A model generated the notes under the pieces. That model was not told where the DNA came from. It did not search any database and was given only the letters and a program-made list of their open reading frames with translations. A stretch of 64,000 nt of DNA from Adineta vaga (lineage: Eukaryota; Rotifera), in contig CP075494.1 of NCBI GenBank assembly GCA_021613535.1, forward strand, positions 8,060,001 through 8,124,000, given 5' to 3'. The position numbers and the translations under genes are program-made. Positions within the stretch are counted from its first letter, which is position 1; each line of letters begins with the position of its first letter. Below, piece by piece: positions 1 through 11,912 of this stretch.

Positions 1-437
1 ACGTGTTGTATCCAATGATTATTGTGTTTGATTCAAACATATGTTAAGACCAAATGCACTGTAGGTTATATGTTGAGATATTGGGAAATGATTTTATCGA
101 AAAGTAGGGGACAATTCTCAGAGTATTCTGCTCTTGGCTAAAAATTTGTTTCAGTCGAAACTTTTCATTTATTTCAACTTTATACTAATTAGATTGCATG
201 CACTAAAAATAAAATCATTTTCAGTCTTTATCTACTACATATCTTCTATCTAAATGCGAAACTATTTTACAATGTATCAACATATAACTTATAATATATT
301 TCGTCTTTGAATTGATATGCATATAAAATACGCAAGAATTCAGATTTATGAGAAAGTTTTGGAGGATCAGTAAAGTGAAACACCTTTACTTATGTATATT
401 AATTATATGCAATATGACGATATTTTAGATTTCTCGA
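1..437. other. AT-rich flank, no gene seen
   Basis: No open frame with coding character is visible on either strand. It is probably the promoter or an upstream intron of the LRAT-domain gene, because an acceptor-like TTTTAG ends at 429 just before that gene's ATG. Confidence 0.4.
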
Positions 438-948
438 ATGGCTGGTTTGTACACGCATGATGCAATCTACATTGGTGAAAACAAGGTACGTTTCTTTAAT
501 TTATGTACAAGCTGATTGCCACTGAAATATTAATTGTAAATTTGAATATTTTTAGGTTATTCATGTATTTGGTGATAATAAACAAAATTCGGCTGTGCGT
601 GAAGATGATTGGAGTACATTTATTGGAGATCCAAACTCATGGTGGGGTACTGTATCAATTGTGATATACAGATTGCGCATACGATCACGTGACGAGATCG
701 TAGCTGCAGCGAGGAGTTATCTTGGAATTAATCATTTGCAGGGTCAATATGATTTTCTTACACAAAATTGCCAACATTTTTCCTCATATTGCTCTACCGG
801 AACTGAAATATCCCATGGTGCTAGTTCAGCAGGAGACAGTGCCTACCAAGTGATTTATGGAGTGGCTTCTGGATTTGGTGGTAACGGTCCTCGACCTGGT
901 AGAGCTTTTGGCCAAAAATTTGATTCTCCATTGGACTATGAACCGTGA
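438..948 (+). CDS. LRAT-domain (NlpC/P60-like) protein
   Basis: Two exons (438-485, 556-948) give 146 residues. The first exon carries YTHDAIYIGENKVIHVFG-like sequence, matching the first strand and catalytic His of the lecithin-retinol acyltransferase fold, and the second carries NCQHF, the family's Cys-His box (usually NCEHF). Animal members are thiol acyltransferases or phospholipases on membrane lipids; the substrate here cannot be told. The Gly/Ser-rich tail after the Cys box is not a membrane anchor. The usual GDxI segment before the His strand is missing, and the frame is open upstream to an acceptor-like TTTTAG, so a further 5' exon may exist. A polyadenylation signal AATAAA lies at 1126-1131. 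Confidence 0.75.
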
Positions 949-3313
949 TAGTAGGAGTATATTAATGTCCAGAAATGTTACCCAACAGCGATCATTTTCT
1001 TTAATTAACTTCTATTGACATCACACTCTCTTTTTTCGTATCATTCTTAGTAGTTCTCTGGTTATTATTTTCATTATCGTTTAGTTCTCTTTTTTTGGCT
1101 CTCTTTTATATGCTAAGTAACTTTTAATAAAACTAAATAGAAAAATTGAAGCTGACGTTGAGAATAGCTACCGTGATCCAGATTTCACTCCAGCTACGGA
1201 GACCGACCGACGGAAAAGAAATCCAGATGAATATGACTAAGTCAATTCACAGGACCAACTAAAAACTATTAGATATCTTGATGGACAAGGCTACCTAATG
1301 ATAAGTTCGGGACACAATGGTGAGAATAGCTATTTTGAGGGTGAGAAAAATAGACCGTTCCACGACAAACTGATGTTTCTGTTTTGCGAGGACTCTATCA
1401 GGTGGATTTAAAGATATTATATCGAATAGTAATTCAAGATACATTGAAATTACTATATTTGGTACAATAATCAATATTACTGCTGCGCAAATAATTGTCA
1501 AATAGAATGAAGCATAACTATATATAATAAATATAACTATACATGTCCATGTCTATTTAATGAAAATTAATGTTTAAGTTAATATAGATGGATAGACCGT
1601 TATTTGTGTCATATGTGAGGTTTGGTCGTCTAGAAATTGTTTTGTGTTATTGTTTGTGATGTTCTGCTTTCATTATTTGAATAGTAATTTTATCTAAAAA
1701 GTGAATAAACTCATTTTAAGTATCCTGAAGATTTGAAAGATATCGGTTTTTGAGCTGACAATTAATTTGATAGAAAACGATCGTCATGCATTTGCTTGTA
1801 TTGTTCTTCAATAGCATACTTTTCGAATTGATTCTGTTGCCATTGTTGTAGTTTAGTTGTATCTGTTCGGCATTGTATCGCTATTGTAGTTCCTCCGTTT
1901 CCAGGTTTTCAATTGCATTAATTTGATCGATTTGTTCTATTTCATTTTGTATTAATGTTAAGTGTTCAAGAACAGCAAATGCTTTGATGGGGGTGGGGTG
2001 AGTTATACAATGATCTACCACAACCGGTTTCGTTCTGTTTCTAAAGATTTATCAGGTGGTTTAATTAATCTGTGTATAGTTATTCAAAAGAAAATCAAAA
2101 GTTAGAAGAAATCATTAAAAGCTCTTTTTATTTCTGCATCTTAAATCAAATTTTCACCTATATTTAATGAAATCGTGAATTCAAAGAATTAGTTTCAAAA
2201 ATTACGATTTTCAATAAGTAGAAAAGAAGTAAATATTTTTTAAATCATATGCAGAGTTTAACAAATGAAATATCGGAATCCAGATCTCCACTGAAGTCTA
2301 GAGTCGCATCAGATAGTAAGAGAATAATCTGCATTCGAAATCAGCATCCAAAACTGCACTAGAAAGTATTAAATTCCAAGAAAAAAAACAATTTTACCAA
2401 AACTACCTGAGGTCTCCCACAGGTCTAATATTTCGAAAACTGAGCCCGCGGTCCCCCAGGGTACTTTCAGTAAAAAACATTTTCTAGGAATGTAATATTT
2501 TCTAGTGTAGTTTTGGATGTTGATTCCGAAAATCAAACTCGTTTTGCTATGTGTTTGCTGCCGGGGAATGAAAACCATTGAAAATGTGTGATTTCTGTTG
2601 AAAAATGGCCAAAAACTACCAAATACAAAGCAATATTAGTCATTTTTCACGCCAAGCGGAAACGTTTTTTTAACTTTTTTTACCATACTGTAGAAGAGAA
2701 CAAACTGTACAGCATCACAAATTCAGTCTGAGCCCGCAAGAAATGACTGAGTGCCAATAAAAATCGTCAATAATATTGCCTAGTTTTCGGCCATAATATG
2801 ATGAGTACTTTTGAGTGAAATTGAGCTAACTTTTGACCTGCTTATTCAAATTCACTAAAAATTTGGATTGAAGGGTTTCAAGTGATGCTGAGCTGATTCG
2901 AATGAGAGTGCAAAATCAAAAAAACAAAATTTTGACGAATGCTTCGTACATGAGTAGTATACTCGGTCCTGTCGTGGACCGTCTCTTAAGCATTTTTAAG
3001 CTCCGTATAACCCTTTCTTTCAGAAAAGGGAACTTTCTCATGCTTACAAACTTTGCACATATTATTACTAACGCCATCTATAAAATAAGACATATTCATT
3101 GGTTATAAGATAAACTGTTACGAATGCTAAAAGAAATAACAATAAACAAGCTAGCGAACTAATTTCACCATTCCTACTAGTGATTCAATCACCACAATCA
3201 TCATCAATTAGATCCATCAACATTCATATTGTATTAACAGATTAGTTTTCTTCTATCTTTTGATTCTTATTTCTAACCATTATATTTTGAAAAAATACAC
3301 ACATTACTTTACA
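949..3313. other. Long intergenic region with a foldback element
   Basis: It holds the 3' UTR of the LRAT-type gene, a short coding-like relic near 1149-1240 and an imperfect inverted repeat at 2331-2531. The remaining short open frames show no protein family and look random. A stretch of 2.3 kb without a gene is unusual for this gene-dense window. Confidence 0.5.
2331..2531. repeat. Imperfect inverted repeat (foldback/MITE-like)
   Basis: The left arm (2331-2377) and right arm (2487-2531) are reverse complements with only a handful of mismatches; both contain the core ATCCAAAACT(A/G)CACTAGAAA. They enclose about 110 bp that includes a GC-rich patch (GAGCCCGCGGTCCCCCAGGG) out of keeping with the AT-rich surroundings. 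This is the architecture of a short non-autonomous DNA transposon or a foldback element. No transposase and no clear target-site duplication could be seen. Confidence 0.6.
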
Positions 3314-4541
3314 ATGTCACCACCAGCGACAACGGTATCACGAAAACGAACACGCTCAACAAATATTTCCGAAAATAATAATAATCATGAACCATCAACG
3401 TCGACTGTTGTTTCATCTCTCCCCACTAATCCAGCTCCTCGTAAACGTAAACGTAATAATCCATCAACTACCGATTCACAACCAAACTATTCACTTCGAA
3501 ATCGTTCAACAACACCTGAATCACAACGTTACAATTTACGACCTCGATGTCCACCAATACAAATTCACCTGCCTCAAGTTTCTACTTCACATCTGACTAC
3601 AATACCACCTCGTACTCGACGTCAAACACCAACAACAATAACTACTCCAAGTAGTACTACACAACATGATTTACCATCTTCATCTACTGTGCAACCACGT
3701 CAATATCGTCTTGTTTATATTTCTGATGATGATGATAATAATCAACCAACAACAACATCATCATCATCAACAACAATTGTTAATTTAGCGACTGATAATG
3801 AACCAATTCCAGCTCGTCGTACAGCAAGATCAACAACTAGTATTGTTCATCATACACGGTAAATAAAAACATTTAAATTCTATGGATAAAAATTATTGTC
3901 TTTCTTACTTTTTCTAGTTCACGCACAGCTACTGATCTAACAAATACAACTCGAACACATAATCAAGAGTTTTCGACAGAAAGCTCCGGTCCTGTTCATA
4001 TCGATCGTGCTATTGAAATTGTTATCGATTCGATTCAATCTCTCGAAGGTGCTGTAAATAATTTCGATCAACTCGTCTTTAGTCTTATCTACGGCCGATT
4101 GAATGCACGAACAGAATATGATGGAATGGAGGTACGTCAAAAGAAAAACTTCTTCATTTTCTCAATAAAATATTCTCTTATATTGTTTTTTTTTCAAAGG
4201 GTATGATTCGATTATCTCGTATATTGAATATAAATTTCCCATCACGCTTAACGCAAGATGAAATCGATGCTTTACCAAAAATTAAATTTCTCAATAAATC
4301 AGATGCACCATCACTTCTTTTAGCTGAAAAATGCCCAATTTGTTTAACAGAGTTTACCGATCAAGAAACTATCAATCAACTACATTGTACACATTTATTT
4401 CATCTTCAATGTATATCAACATGGCTTAGTGTAAGTTATACTTCTCGAAGAAAGTTGTTCATTTAATTCAAAAGAAAAACAAAACTCTTCTAGGAAAACG
4501 ATTCATGTCCAACATGTCGACGAAAAGTGAATGGAGATTAG
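3314..4541 (+). CDS. RING-H2 finger protein (probable E3 ligase)
   Basis: Four exons (3314-3858, 3918-4131, 4200-4430, 4494-4541) encode 345 residues. The first 180 residues are low-complexity, rich in Ser, Thr, Pro and Arg, with an acidic run SDDDDN. The C-terminal exons form a complete C3H2C3 RING: CPIC, then HCTH, FHLQC, and CPTC, with WLSEN before the last pair, as in Praja/RNF-type ubiquitin ligases. The last pair of cysteines is supplied by a 48-nt final exon. The likely role is E2-dependent ubiquitin transfer; target and location are unknown. An earlier in-frame ATG at 3260 exists, but the one at 3314 follows a typical AT-rich leader. Confidence 0.8.
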
Positions 4542-5121
4542 AAGACAATGTTTATTGTTTATGTGCTATATAAAAACAAAAATCAATTGGAAAAACTCGC
4601 CACAATCTCAAGCCCGGTGACAGTGTTTTTTTTTGTTTCTTTCTCTCTCGCTCAATGTTAAACTTTGTGTAAATGTGTTGAACGAGTGAATCTTTCTAGG
4701 TATTCATTACTTGTTCTTCTTCTTCTTCTTATCTCTGTAAAAAAAACCTAATGGCGTGATATCTATACTTATACTTTTCTGTTTTCTTCGTTTTCTTTTG
4801 TTCTTTTTGATGTTGATTATTTAGTAGAATGTTCGCGTGTATGTGTGTATGAAAAGCAACAACTGTAAACATATCTATGAATAAAGCGATAAAGCAACGC
4901 ATAAATCAATGCAGATCTTATTTATGAGTTGGATTATATTTGAAAAAGACATCAACTTTAATCTAAGTTCGAGTATATTGACAGAAGATTTAAGAAGGTA
5001 CGAAATCGTTTTTTTCTCTCTATTTTCTTATCTTGCTCAAACAGTATCTTATTTTGACAATTTATTCGCAACTGAAAAAAACATTAAACCAGTACGAAAG
5101 AAGAACGAAAGGTAGACAGCA
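4542..5121. other. 3' UTR and intergenic spacer
   Basis: Pyrimidine-rich 3' UTR of the RING gene with a polyadenylation signal AATAAA at about 4880, then a short promoter region for the dipeptidase. No further gene is seen. Confidence 0.5.
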
Positions 5122-6869
5122 ATGGTCTTTACACAAAAACAATGGATTATTGTTGGAAGTGTTGCAACGCTCTTAGTAGTTGGTACTGTAGTCGGTGTGA
5201 CCTTAGGAGTTGTTCTTGGACGAAGAAAATCAAATGAACCTGCAATTGAGCAACGAGTAAATGATATTTTAGCACAGAATCCATTGATTGATGGGTAAGA
5301 TATGATATAATACCTCGAAATGGAAACAATCTTACAAGATAGACGATTGCAAGACATTTATAATAATTATCAATTAATACAAACGATAATGACAAAGATA
5401 ATCTGAATAAATATTACTGATTTACATTCGTTTTAGTCACAATGATTGGGCTTGGATTCTTCGCAAATATTTTCGAAATAATTTAACTGATCTTGATCTA
5501 TATGATCTGACTAAATACCGTTTAAAAATTACTACACCGATACATACAGATATTAATCGATTGCGAAAAGGTCAAGTCGGTGGACAAGTTTGTAGTATGA
5601 TTTATTTCTATTTTTGATCTAATATATTTTACATGAATAGTTTTGGTCAATCTATACACCATGTGAACATCAAGGAAGAGATGCAACTGTCAGTTTTATG
5701 GAACAAATTGATCTAATGAATCGAGTCATAGCCAAAGAACCGGAAGTATTTCAATTGACAAGAACAGCTGCCGAAGTTCGCGAAGCATTTCAATCGAAAC
5801 GTATTGCAAGTTTATTCGGTGTAGAAAGTGGACAAGCAATTGAAAGTACATTTTCAATTCTAAGACTTTTCTATCAACTTGGCGTACGATACATGACATT
5901 GACACATAATTGTAATACTCCATGGTATGTCTTCTACTTTCGTTTCCATATTTCTCAGTACATATATTGAAGGGCTGATCAAAATCGTGTTGATCGACCA
6001 GGCTCTACATTAGTAAAGAATAATGGTTTAACAGAATTCGGAAAGAAAATTATTATAGAAATGAATCGTCTAGGAATGTTAGTTGATTTATCACATGTAT
6101 CGAAGAAAACCATGCTCGATGTTTTAAATGTCTCTCAATCACCTATCATATTCAGTCATTCATCAGCTTGGACATTATGTAATCATACACGAAATGTTCA
6201 AGATGATGTACTTCGCTTAGTCGTAAGTTTTTGATGTGCGCAAAAAGAACATCGGCTGTGAGGAATTTAATTTTCTGTTTAGAAAGAAAATCGAGGTGTT
6301 GTTATGGTTGCATTCACACCTGGTTTCATTACATGCAATAGTCAAAATCGAGGAAATATTGCCGCTGTAGCTAGTAATGATAAATTCGTTTTTCATATAT
6401 TGTGACTTTATTCATATTTCAATTTAGCACATATAAATTATATTCGAAATATTGCTGGTATTGATAGTGTGGGTATTGGAGGTGATTATGATGGAATTGA
6501 TGAGTATATTGTTAATTCTTTCTTTTTCTTGATGTATTTTGGTCATATTTTTAGAACACCGGAAGGTCTAGAAGATGTATCAACTTATCCAAAACTAATC
6601 GAATATTTAGTTTCACAAGGCAATTGGACAGATGCAGATATCATCAAGCTCGCTGGTGGGAATATTTTACGAGTTTTAGAAGAAAATGAAAAAGTAATTT
6701 GAAACAGCGATGTCATATTCTTAAGTAATATCTTTTGATTTAGATTGCACGGGATTTACAAAAGACAATGCAACCGTTAGAAGATATTATTCCGATTGAT
6801 GATCTAATAAAATATAATGTCACTTCATGTCGATATTTAGATATGTATCCAAATGCAACTGCGGCATAA
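5122..6869 (+). CDS. Membrane dipeptidase, M19 renal dipeptidase family
   Basis: Eight exons (5122-5294, 5437-5587, 5641-5924, 5973-6222, 6283-6373, 6428-6503, 6555-6693, 6744-6869) give 429 residues. Residues about 8-31 form one hydrophobic segment after a short N-terminus, a signal anchor. The zinc-site motifs of the family are in order: DGHNDW (first His and Asp), GVES (bridging Glu), [13 protein letters not shown] (substrate-binding His), LSHVS and SHSSA (two further His ligands), and GGDYDG. The family hydrolyses dipeptides, including cystinyl-glycine and leukotriene D4, on the outer cell surface. The usual GVEGGH is GVESGQ here. It is on the plus strand and convergent with the SET gene 280 bp away. 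Confidence 0.9.
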
Positions 6870-7149
6870 TTGAGATATAAAAAAGAATGATTTTCTCTTC
6901 TTTTTCTTTTAATGAAAATAAACTATACAACTTCAGATAAGTTGAAAATGATAGACAACGAATGAGCTTGAAGATCTTTTTAGTTTTCCTAAGATAAACA
7001 TTTGTTTATTCTCCATATAAGACCAAATCATATCAAATTTGCATCGATATAACTGGATCAAAAATGTCTTATACAAGTAGTTATGATTTAATCCAAAGAA
7101 ACTATCAAGAATAATAACAAACAGAATATGTCAATATACAATCAATTGT

Positions 7150-8215
7150 CTATTCTTGATCATCATCTTTTTCCTAAATCAAAACAAAATATTTAGTTTC
7201 TCCTCTTTCTTAATTAATGAATCTTACTTCGAGATCATCTTCTTCATCATTTTCTCCACCACTACCTTCTTCTTCATCATTTGTTGTTGCAGCCAAATAA
7301 TATTGTAAAGGATTAACAAATATATCATCTTTAATTATTTCACCGAATTCTTCATTTGAACCTTCACCATTTGTATCTGTAAACCACGACATAAATGCTC
7401 CATGATCATTATTATTTTCTGTATCATGAGCACGTTTTCGTGTTTCACCGTCACTCTTTTTACCACTACTACTTGCTGATTGACCATTTTTAGATTCCTA
7501 TTAAAGAAAATTTTCATGAAAATTCGAAAGAGAAGAAAAACAAAGGGATTCAACAAACATTTTTCCATCGAATTGTTGTTGATTTACATGTTGTTTCACT
7601 TGATTCACTGACACTTATTTCTTTGACAATAACATCATTATCAAAATATGGATTGCTCTCAAATGTCTAAAACAATCGAGCATCTCAAATAAATCAATCA
7701 AGTGACTAAACTTACAAATTTAATTCGATAACCTGATTTGATATCATCATGCTAAAATATTCAATAGTTATTTGAATCATATAAGAAAAGAAAATTTACT
7801 TCTTCAACATCAACACGTTTGAGATATTGTAAAATATTTTCATCATTTTGATCTAAATGACCGGATAATTGTGGATGATTGAGAAATACACTGATCCAAA
7901 ATGATGGAATTTTACTAATTAAATCCGAACCTGGAAAGAGAAAATCGCTTCTTTAAATACAAGACGAATGAAACTATTAACAAACGTTTTTTATAATTTG
8001 GTTGTCGAAGTTTATTAAATTTCTGTTCAACTTGAAGAATTTCTTCACTGGCTTGTTCGTTAAGACGATCAATTTCATTTTGAACATCACCAATAACTTC
8101 AAATGCTTTTTGCATTTCAGCTTCTAGAATAAAGAACGAACTTTTCGATAAGATTAATCTTGAAAAGTAAACAATTACCATCAAGTTTGATTTGTTTCGT
8201 ATTTGGTGCTGACAT
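7150..8215 (-). CDS. SET: SET/TAF-I histone chaperone (NAP family)
   Basis: Seven exons, read on the minus strand: 8215-8179, 8123-7986, 7930-7800, 7751-7716, 7666-7559, 7497-7228, 7173-7150; 247 residues. The N-terminal dimerisation helix carries [14 protein letters not shown] and [10 protein letters not shown], almost identical to animal SET. Next come IPSFW, the SGYRIKF strand, SWFTD and [16 protein letters not shown] of the earmuff domain. The end is the usual short acidic tail ([15 protein letters not shown], then EKDDDQE). SET binds H3-H4, inhibits PP2A and masks histones from acetylation. The tail is shorter than in vertebrates. The start codon lies in a 37-nt exon with [12 protein letters not shown]. 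Confidence 0.93.
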
Positions 8216-9876
8216 TATGTAAGATTTTTACGTTAAGATGATAATAATATGAAAATGAAAAGTGATAAACAAAGACAAGCAAGCAAGTAACAACTACTTA
8301 ATCTTTTATTCGTATTGTGTAATCAATCGACCAATGATAATGTTAATGGAATGACATTTAATACTTTCCTCTCTTGCGTTATTTTGAGAGTCATGACAGG
8401 TTTGATGATAGCGACATCAGGTGACCGAAAACATGTTATCCAAAGATTGAAACAAAATTTCAATCTAAACTAAGCAAATATCTTGTGGATGATAGGTGAT
8501 AGCATTACGTCATCAACAAACTATTGATTATTACTGACAGTTACTCTTTATGAAATAATCTATAATCAATCGTATACAAAGCACAAAGTTTCAGAATTTC
8601 ATGAAATTTATATCTATAGATTCAGCATACGAAAGAATGAGTCCCGTTCATTCTTTATATAGACTTTTTTTTATGATAGAAAGATGAAAATATCGTCTTT
8701 CTTTCGATTAGTCTATCATAAAATTATAGAGTATTCTGTCATGATTTGTGTCAATTCTCTTTTTCAAGACACTGTTGCTTTTTCACTCATTCATCATCAA
8801 ACGACAAGTTCACGAGATGAATGTCCTTGTAATACACAACATAGTCATATGAGAGATTGAAAGTTACTTTCAAATCTATCGTGTTGCGAGTAAGTAAGAA
8901 TCGTTTGAGCGATTCGGAAGTAATCAGTTAAACGGTGTTATTAAAAAGGTTCTGAAGGACTTTGCTAAGGTTCCCATTAAACTGATTTCTTTTAATAAGA
9001 AAAATCGATATATTAGCAATATATTATTGTTTATTCTCTGAGGGCATGTTCGATGTCTAACTTTGATAATCAGTCTTATTATTGTTTTCGATAAAACGAG
9101 GGAAAAAGAGTGACATTTTTATTATCGATCATTGTTCACATGCGATTTCCGATGGTAAATATTATAATGTAAAGAGTGAATGTTTTACTTATTACCTCGA
9201 TGGAAGATTTATTTATTATTCACTACACCTACGGCGAGACCGGAAATTACTTATACAATAGAAACGAAAAACGAATCGCGGAAGAATTTAAATCTCTTCT
9301 CTTCTTTTTTCTTAACGATCGAATAAATTATTCGAATAACATTTACATAAAAATGATCCAGTATAAAACAAAATTTTGTTTATCGTTCAAATATACCCAT
9401 CTAGTTTGTCCTTTTCTTTTTCAAAGCAAATAATTGTCTTTGCGTCCTTCAACAATCGCTTGTACGGTCTTCATGCATACATTTATTAGCTTGATGTTTT
9501 TCTCCTTCTCCGATATGACTGACATCCGACGCCGGATTTATACCAAATAATACAAAAAGGAAATATTTCATATAGAAAACAATTATTTCATGACAAAGAA
9601 CAATTTGATCATTGTAATGTAGAGCCATTTCACATGGTTAAACAATCATTTTTTAGAATGAATGAAAAAAAAAAGGTCACCCATTCTCTTTTCTTATTAA
9701 GACAAAGATTGTCATTCTACTCGTTCGAAAGTAAAAGAAGAAAAATTTTCTTTTTTTTTTCTCTTTCTTTCTCTCTCTCTCTAAACGTCCACCTATCTAT
9801 CATAGTGTTCATTCTCCCGATTACAATCGACCACCGGTACCGTCATTACCTTTTTCTCCTTTAAGTTCAACTGAAT

Positions 9877-9915
<39 letters not shown>

Positions 9916-10008
9916 CCAGCCAACATTTGTCTCGTCGATAGTACTCTTGATTCTTTCTTTCTTTCTTTCAATGTTGGACAGTGATTGAATTACAACGTAT
10001 TATTCTAG
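8216..10008. other. Intergenic region with hairpins and microsatellites
   Basis: No coding exon recognised. It contains a perfect 12-bp stem (8669-8680 with 8712-8723), a second imperfect hairpin (8923-8986), pyrimidine tracts near 9750-9785 and an (AC)n(AT)n repeat at 9877-9915. The two genes on either side point away from it, so it should carry both promoters; the CH-domain gene may also have a 5' UTR intron, since TATTCTAG immediately precedes its ATG. Confidence 0.5.
9877..9915. repeat. (AC)n(AT)n microsatellite
   Basis: Eight AC units run directly into a tract of about ten AT units. It is a compound dinucleotide repeat that is likely to vary in length between individuals. Confidence 0.9.
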
Positions 10009-10501
10009 ATGACATCATCATCTTTACGTCCATCGTATAAAGAAGCACAAGAACGGCTTTTAAAATGGTGTCAAAATGTCACTAGGAATTATGAAGTAGA
10101 TTACATTCATTTACTTAACTTTATGCATTTCTTTTTCTTTCATTTATTTCAAGTCAGTGAAAATACGTAATTTTACAACGGATTTTGCTGATGGTTTAGC
10201 TTTTTGTGCGATTGTTCATCATTATTTTCCGAATGCATTTGATTTTAATACATTAAATCGTGATGATAAACAAACAAATTTCGATTTAGCTTTTCGTATT
10301 GCTGAGTAAGTTGAGATTTTCGAAGGAAATCTAATCTACATATTTATTATACAATCTAGAGAAAAAGCACAAATTCATCCTTTACTCGATAGTGATGATC
10401 TCATTCATGGTCATTTGGATAAAAAATGTGTCTTTACTTATTTACTTACTCTTCATCACGGATTAAAAAATCATGATACAAATAAACATCTACGAAATTA
10501 G
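10009..10501 (+). CDS. Single calponin-homology (CH) domain protein
   Basis: Three exons (10009-10095, 10154-10305, 10360-10501) give 126 residues that are almost entirely one CH domain. Diagnostic pieces are LLKWCQ at the start, the NFTTDFADGLAFCAIVHHYFPNAFDF core and NFDLAFRIAE, followed by LLDSDDL and KKCVFTYLLTL. The spacing is closest to the type-2 CH domains of smoothelin, cytospin and MICAL-like proteins. Such domains act in actin or microtubule association, but a lone CH domain often does not bind actin. It ends only 95 bp from the stop of the convergent Ly6-type gene, so the 3' UTRs must nearly touch or overlap. Confidence 0.85.
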
Positions 10502-10595
10502 AAGAATAAGAAGAAGGAAAAAAAACGAAAAAAAAAGCTTATTTTCATTATTGTTTCGTCCTGTCTCTTTTTTTTAATGTTTCAAATGAAATCTA

Positions 10596-11072
10596 TTATA
10601 TATAATAAGAAGAATAAATTTTCCATAGAGAATAAAATAATAAGAAAATAATACTCGACATTCTTAATGAATATCTATTGGCTGTATTACATAGATCTGT
10701 TCGACAACAATAAACTGCATTATTCAGAACATTAACTGGATTACATGTTGATACAGAATCCTTGACAACTAAAGTACCAGTTACTGTTTTCTATGAAAAT
10801 GAAAAGAATAAGTTTGAAGGTTGCGTTTTTCTTTTCCAATAGGACATGATTAACTTACACGACAATAATCATTGACAGTTGAAGTTTGAATGAGACTAGC
10901 AACGCCTGGATTCCATGTTGTTCCACATGGATTACATGAATAGCATGAGGATGCAGCATAAATCACTGAAAATAAATAAAATAATTAAAAAATAATTTCG
11001 ACAAAAAAAGCTATTCCTACTATCGAAAGTCGAGATTAATATGAATATGATGATAGGTAATATTGTCATCAT
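10596..11072 (-). CDS. Ly6/uPAR-type three-finger protein, secreted or GPI-linked
   Basis: Three exons on the minus strand (11072-11021, 10965-10859, 10790-10596) give 117 residues. MMTILPIIIFILISTF is a clear signal peptide. The mature part has eight cysteines in the LU pattern: CYSCNPC near the start, then single cysteines in DYCR and STCNP, and the terminal CCRTDLCN box that defines the superfamily. A hydrophobic tail (SSIIFLLFYSLW) follows, as expected for GPI attachment. The family adopts the three-finger fold and modulates receptors or adhesion at the cell surface; the partner is unknown. It is too broken by introns to stand out as a single open frame. Confidence 0.75.
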
Positions 11073-11912
11073 TGATGGATGAAAAACTGTACTGTAGTTT
11101 GATCCTTCTTTTTTGACACTTTTAAATATACTTCTATATTAGACAAATATTAAAAATGAAGTCAATAGTTCAACATAATTATCAAATAGAATAGAGAAAA
11201 TCAATATAACTAATAGCATTGTTTGACATAGAATAAGTAGTCTTAGAGCCAATGTCAATGATTCAAGGTTTTATTACATTCAATTCGTCGCTTTACAAAT
11301 TTAAATCGAACAGATTTTAATAGGAAACATTTTACATGGAAATTATGTTAGATGGAGTCAAGAATTGAATCAATTTCTTTTCAATGTTAGTTGGAGAATG
11401 ATTCTTCCTGGATGTTAGCTTTGTAAATAACTAGAAAAGCGATTTATAGAATGACTCCTTTGTTTATTACAGTATCTATTGTCTTCGATTGATGCAAATG
11501 ATTTATAGTCTCGTTTTCGAACCTTCTAGTTTTCTATACAGATGATTGAACAATAAATAAATCTATCTATCAAAAACACTCATTCCATTTTTCTGAAGTA
11601 GTTTGTAAATCTGCTTTCATCATTTCAGTATGAAATAGAACTTCCGGCTAAATTTTAAATTGCAATTCCGTTCTGACTTTTTCCGATCAAGAGAAGTAAG
11701 TTAATCTAATCAAATGTTTCATTTACGTTTACATAAATATCGATGTTTTTTTTTTCATTCTCTTCACCAGGACTTTAACTAATAATCACAGAAGTTAAAA
11801 ACAATAAAAAGAACACATCTTATTCGAAAGATAATAACAACAACAACAACAAAAACGAATGTCTAAAAATCTAAACAAAAACATTCAATCGAGCGTTTTC
11901 ATCTTCTCATTT
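11073..11912. other. Intergenic spacer
   Basis: AT-rich sequence between two minus-strand genes: the 3' UTR of TRAP-gamma on one side and the promoter of the three-finger protein on the other. No gene, RNA or repeat could be supported, apart from a short (AAC)n run near 11832. Confidence 0.5.

Noticed and set aside
2369-2578. 69-residue frame on the minus strand with a Gly-Trp-rich segment
   Set aside because: It is simply the foldback arm read through; composition follows the inverted repeat, not a protein family.
5122-6869. Bacterial origin of the dipeptidase
   Set aside because: Animals have many M19 members with the same motifs and the gene has seven introns; no reason to invoke transfer.
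9176-9433. 85-residue frame on the plus strand
   Set aside because: Composition is that of random AT-rich DNA, no splice neighbours, no family.
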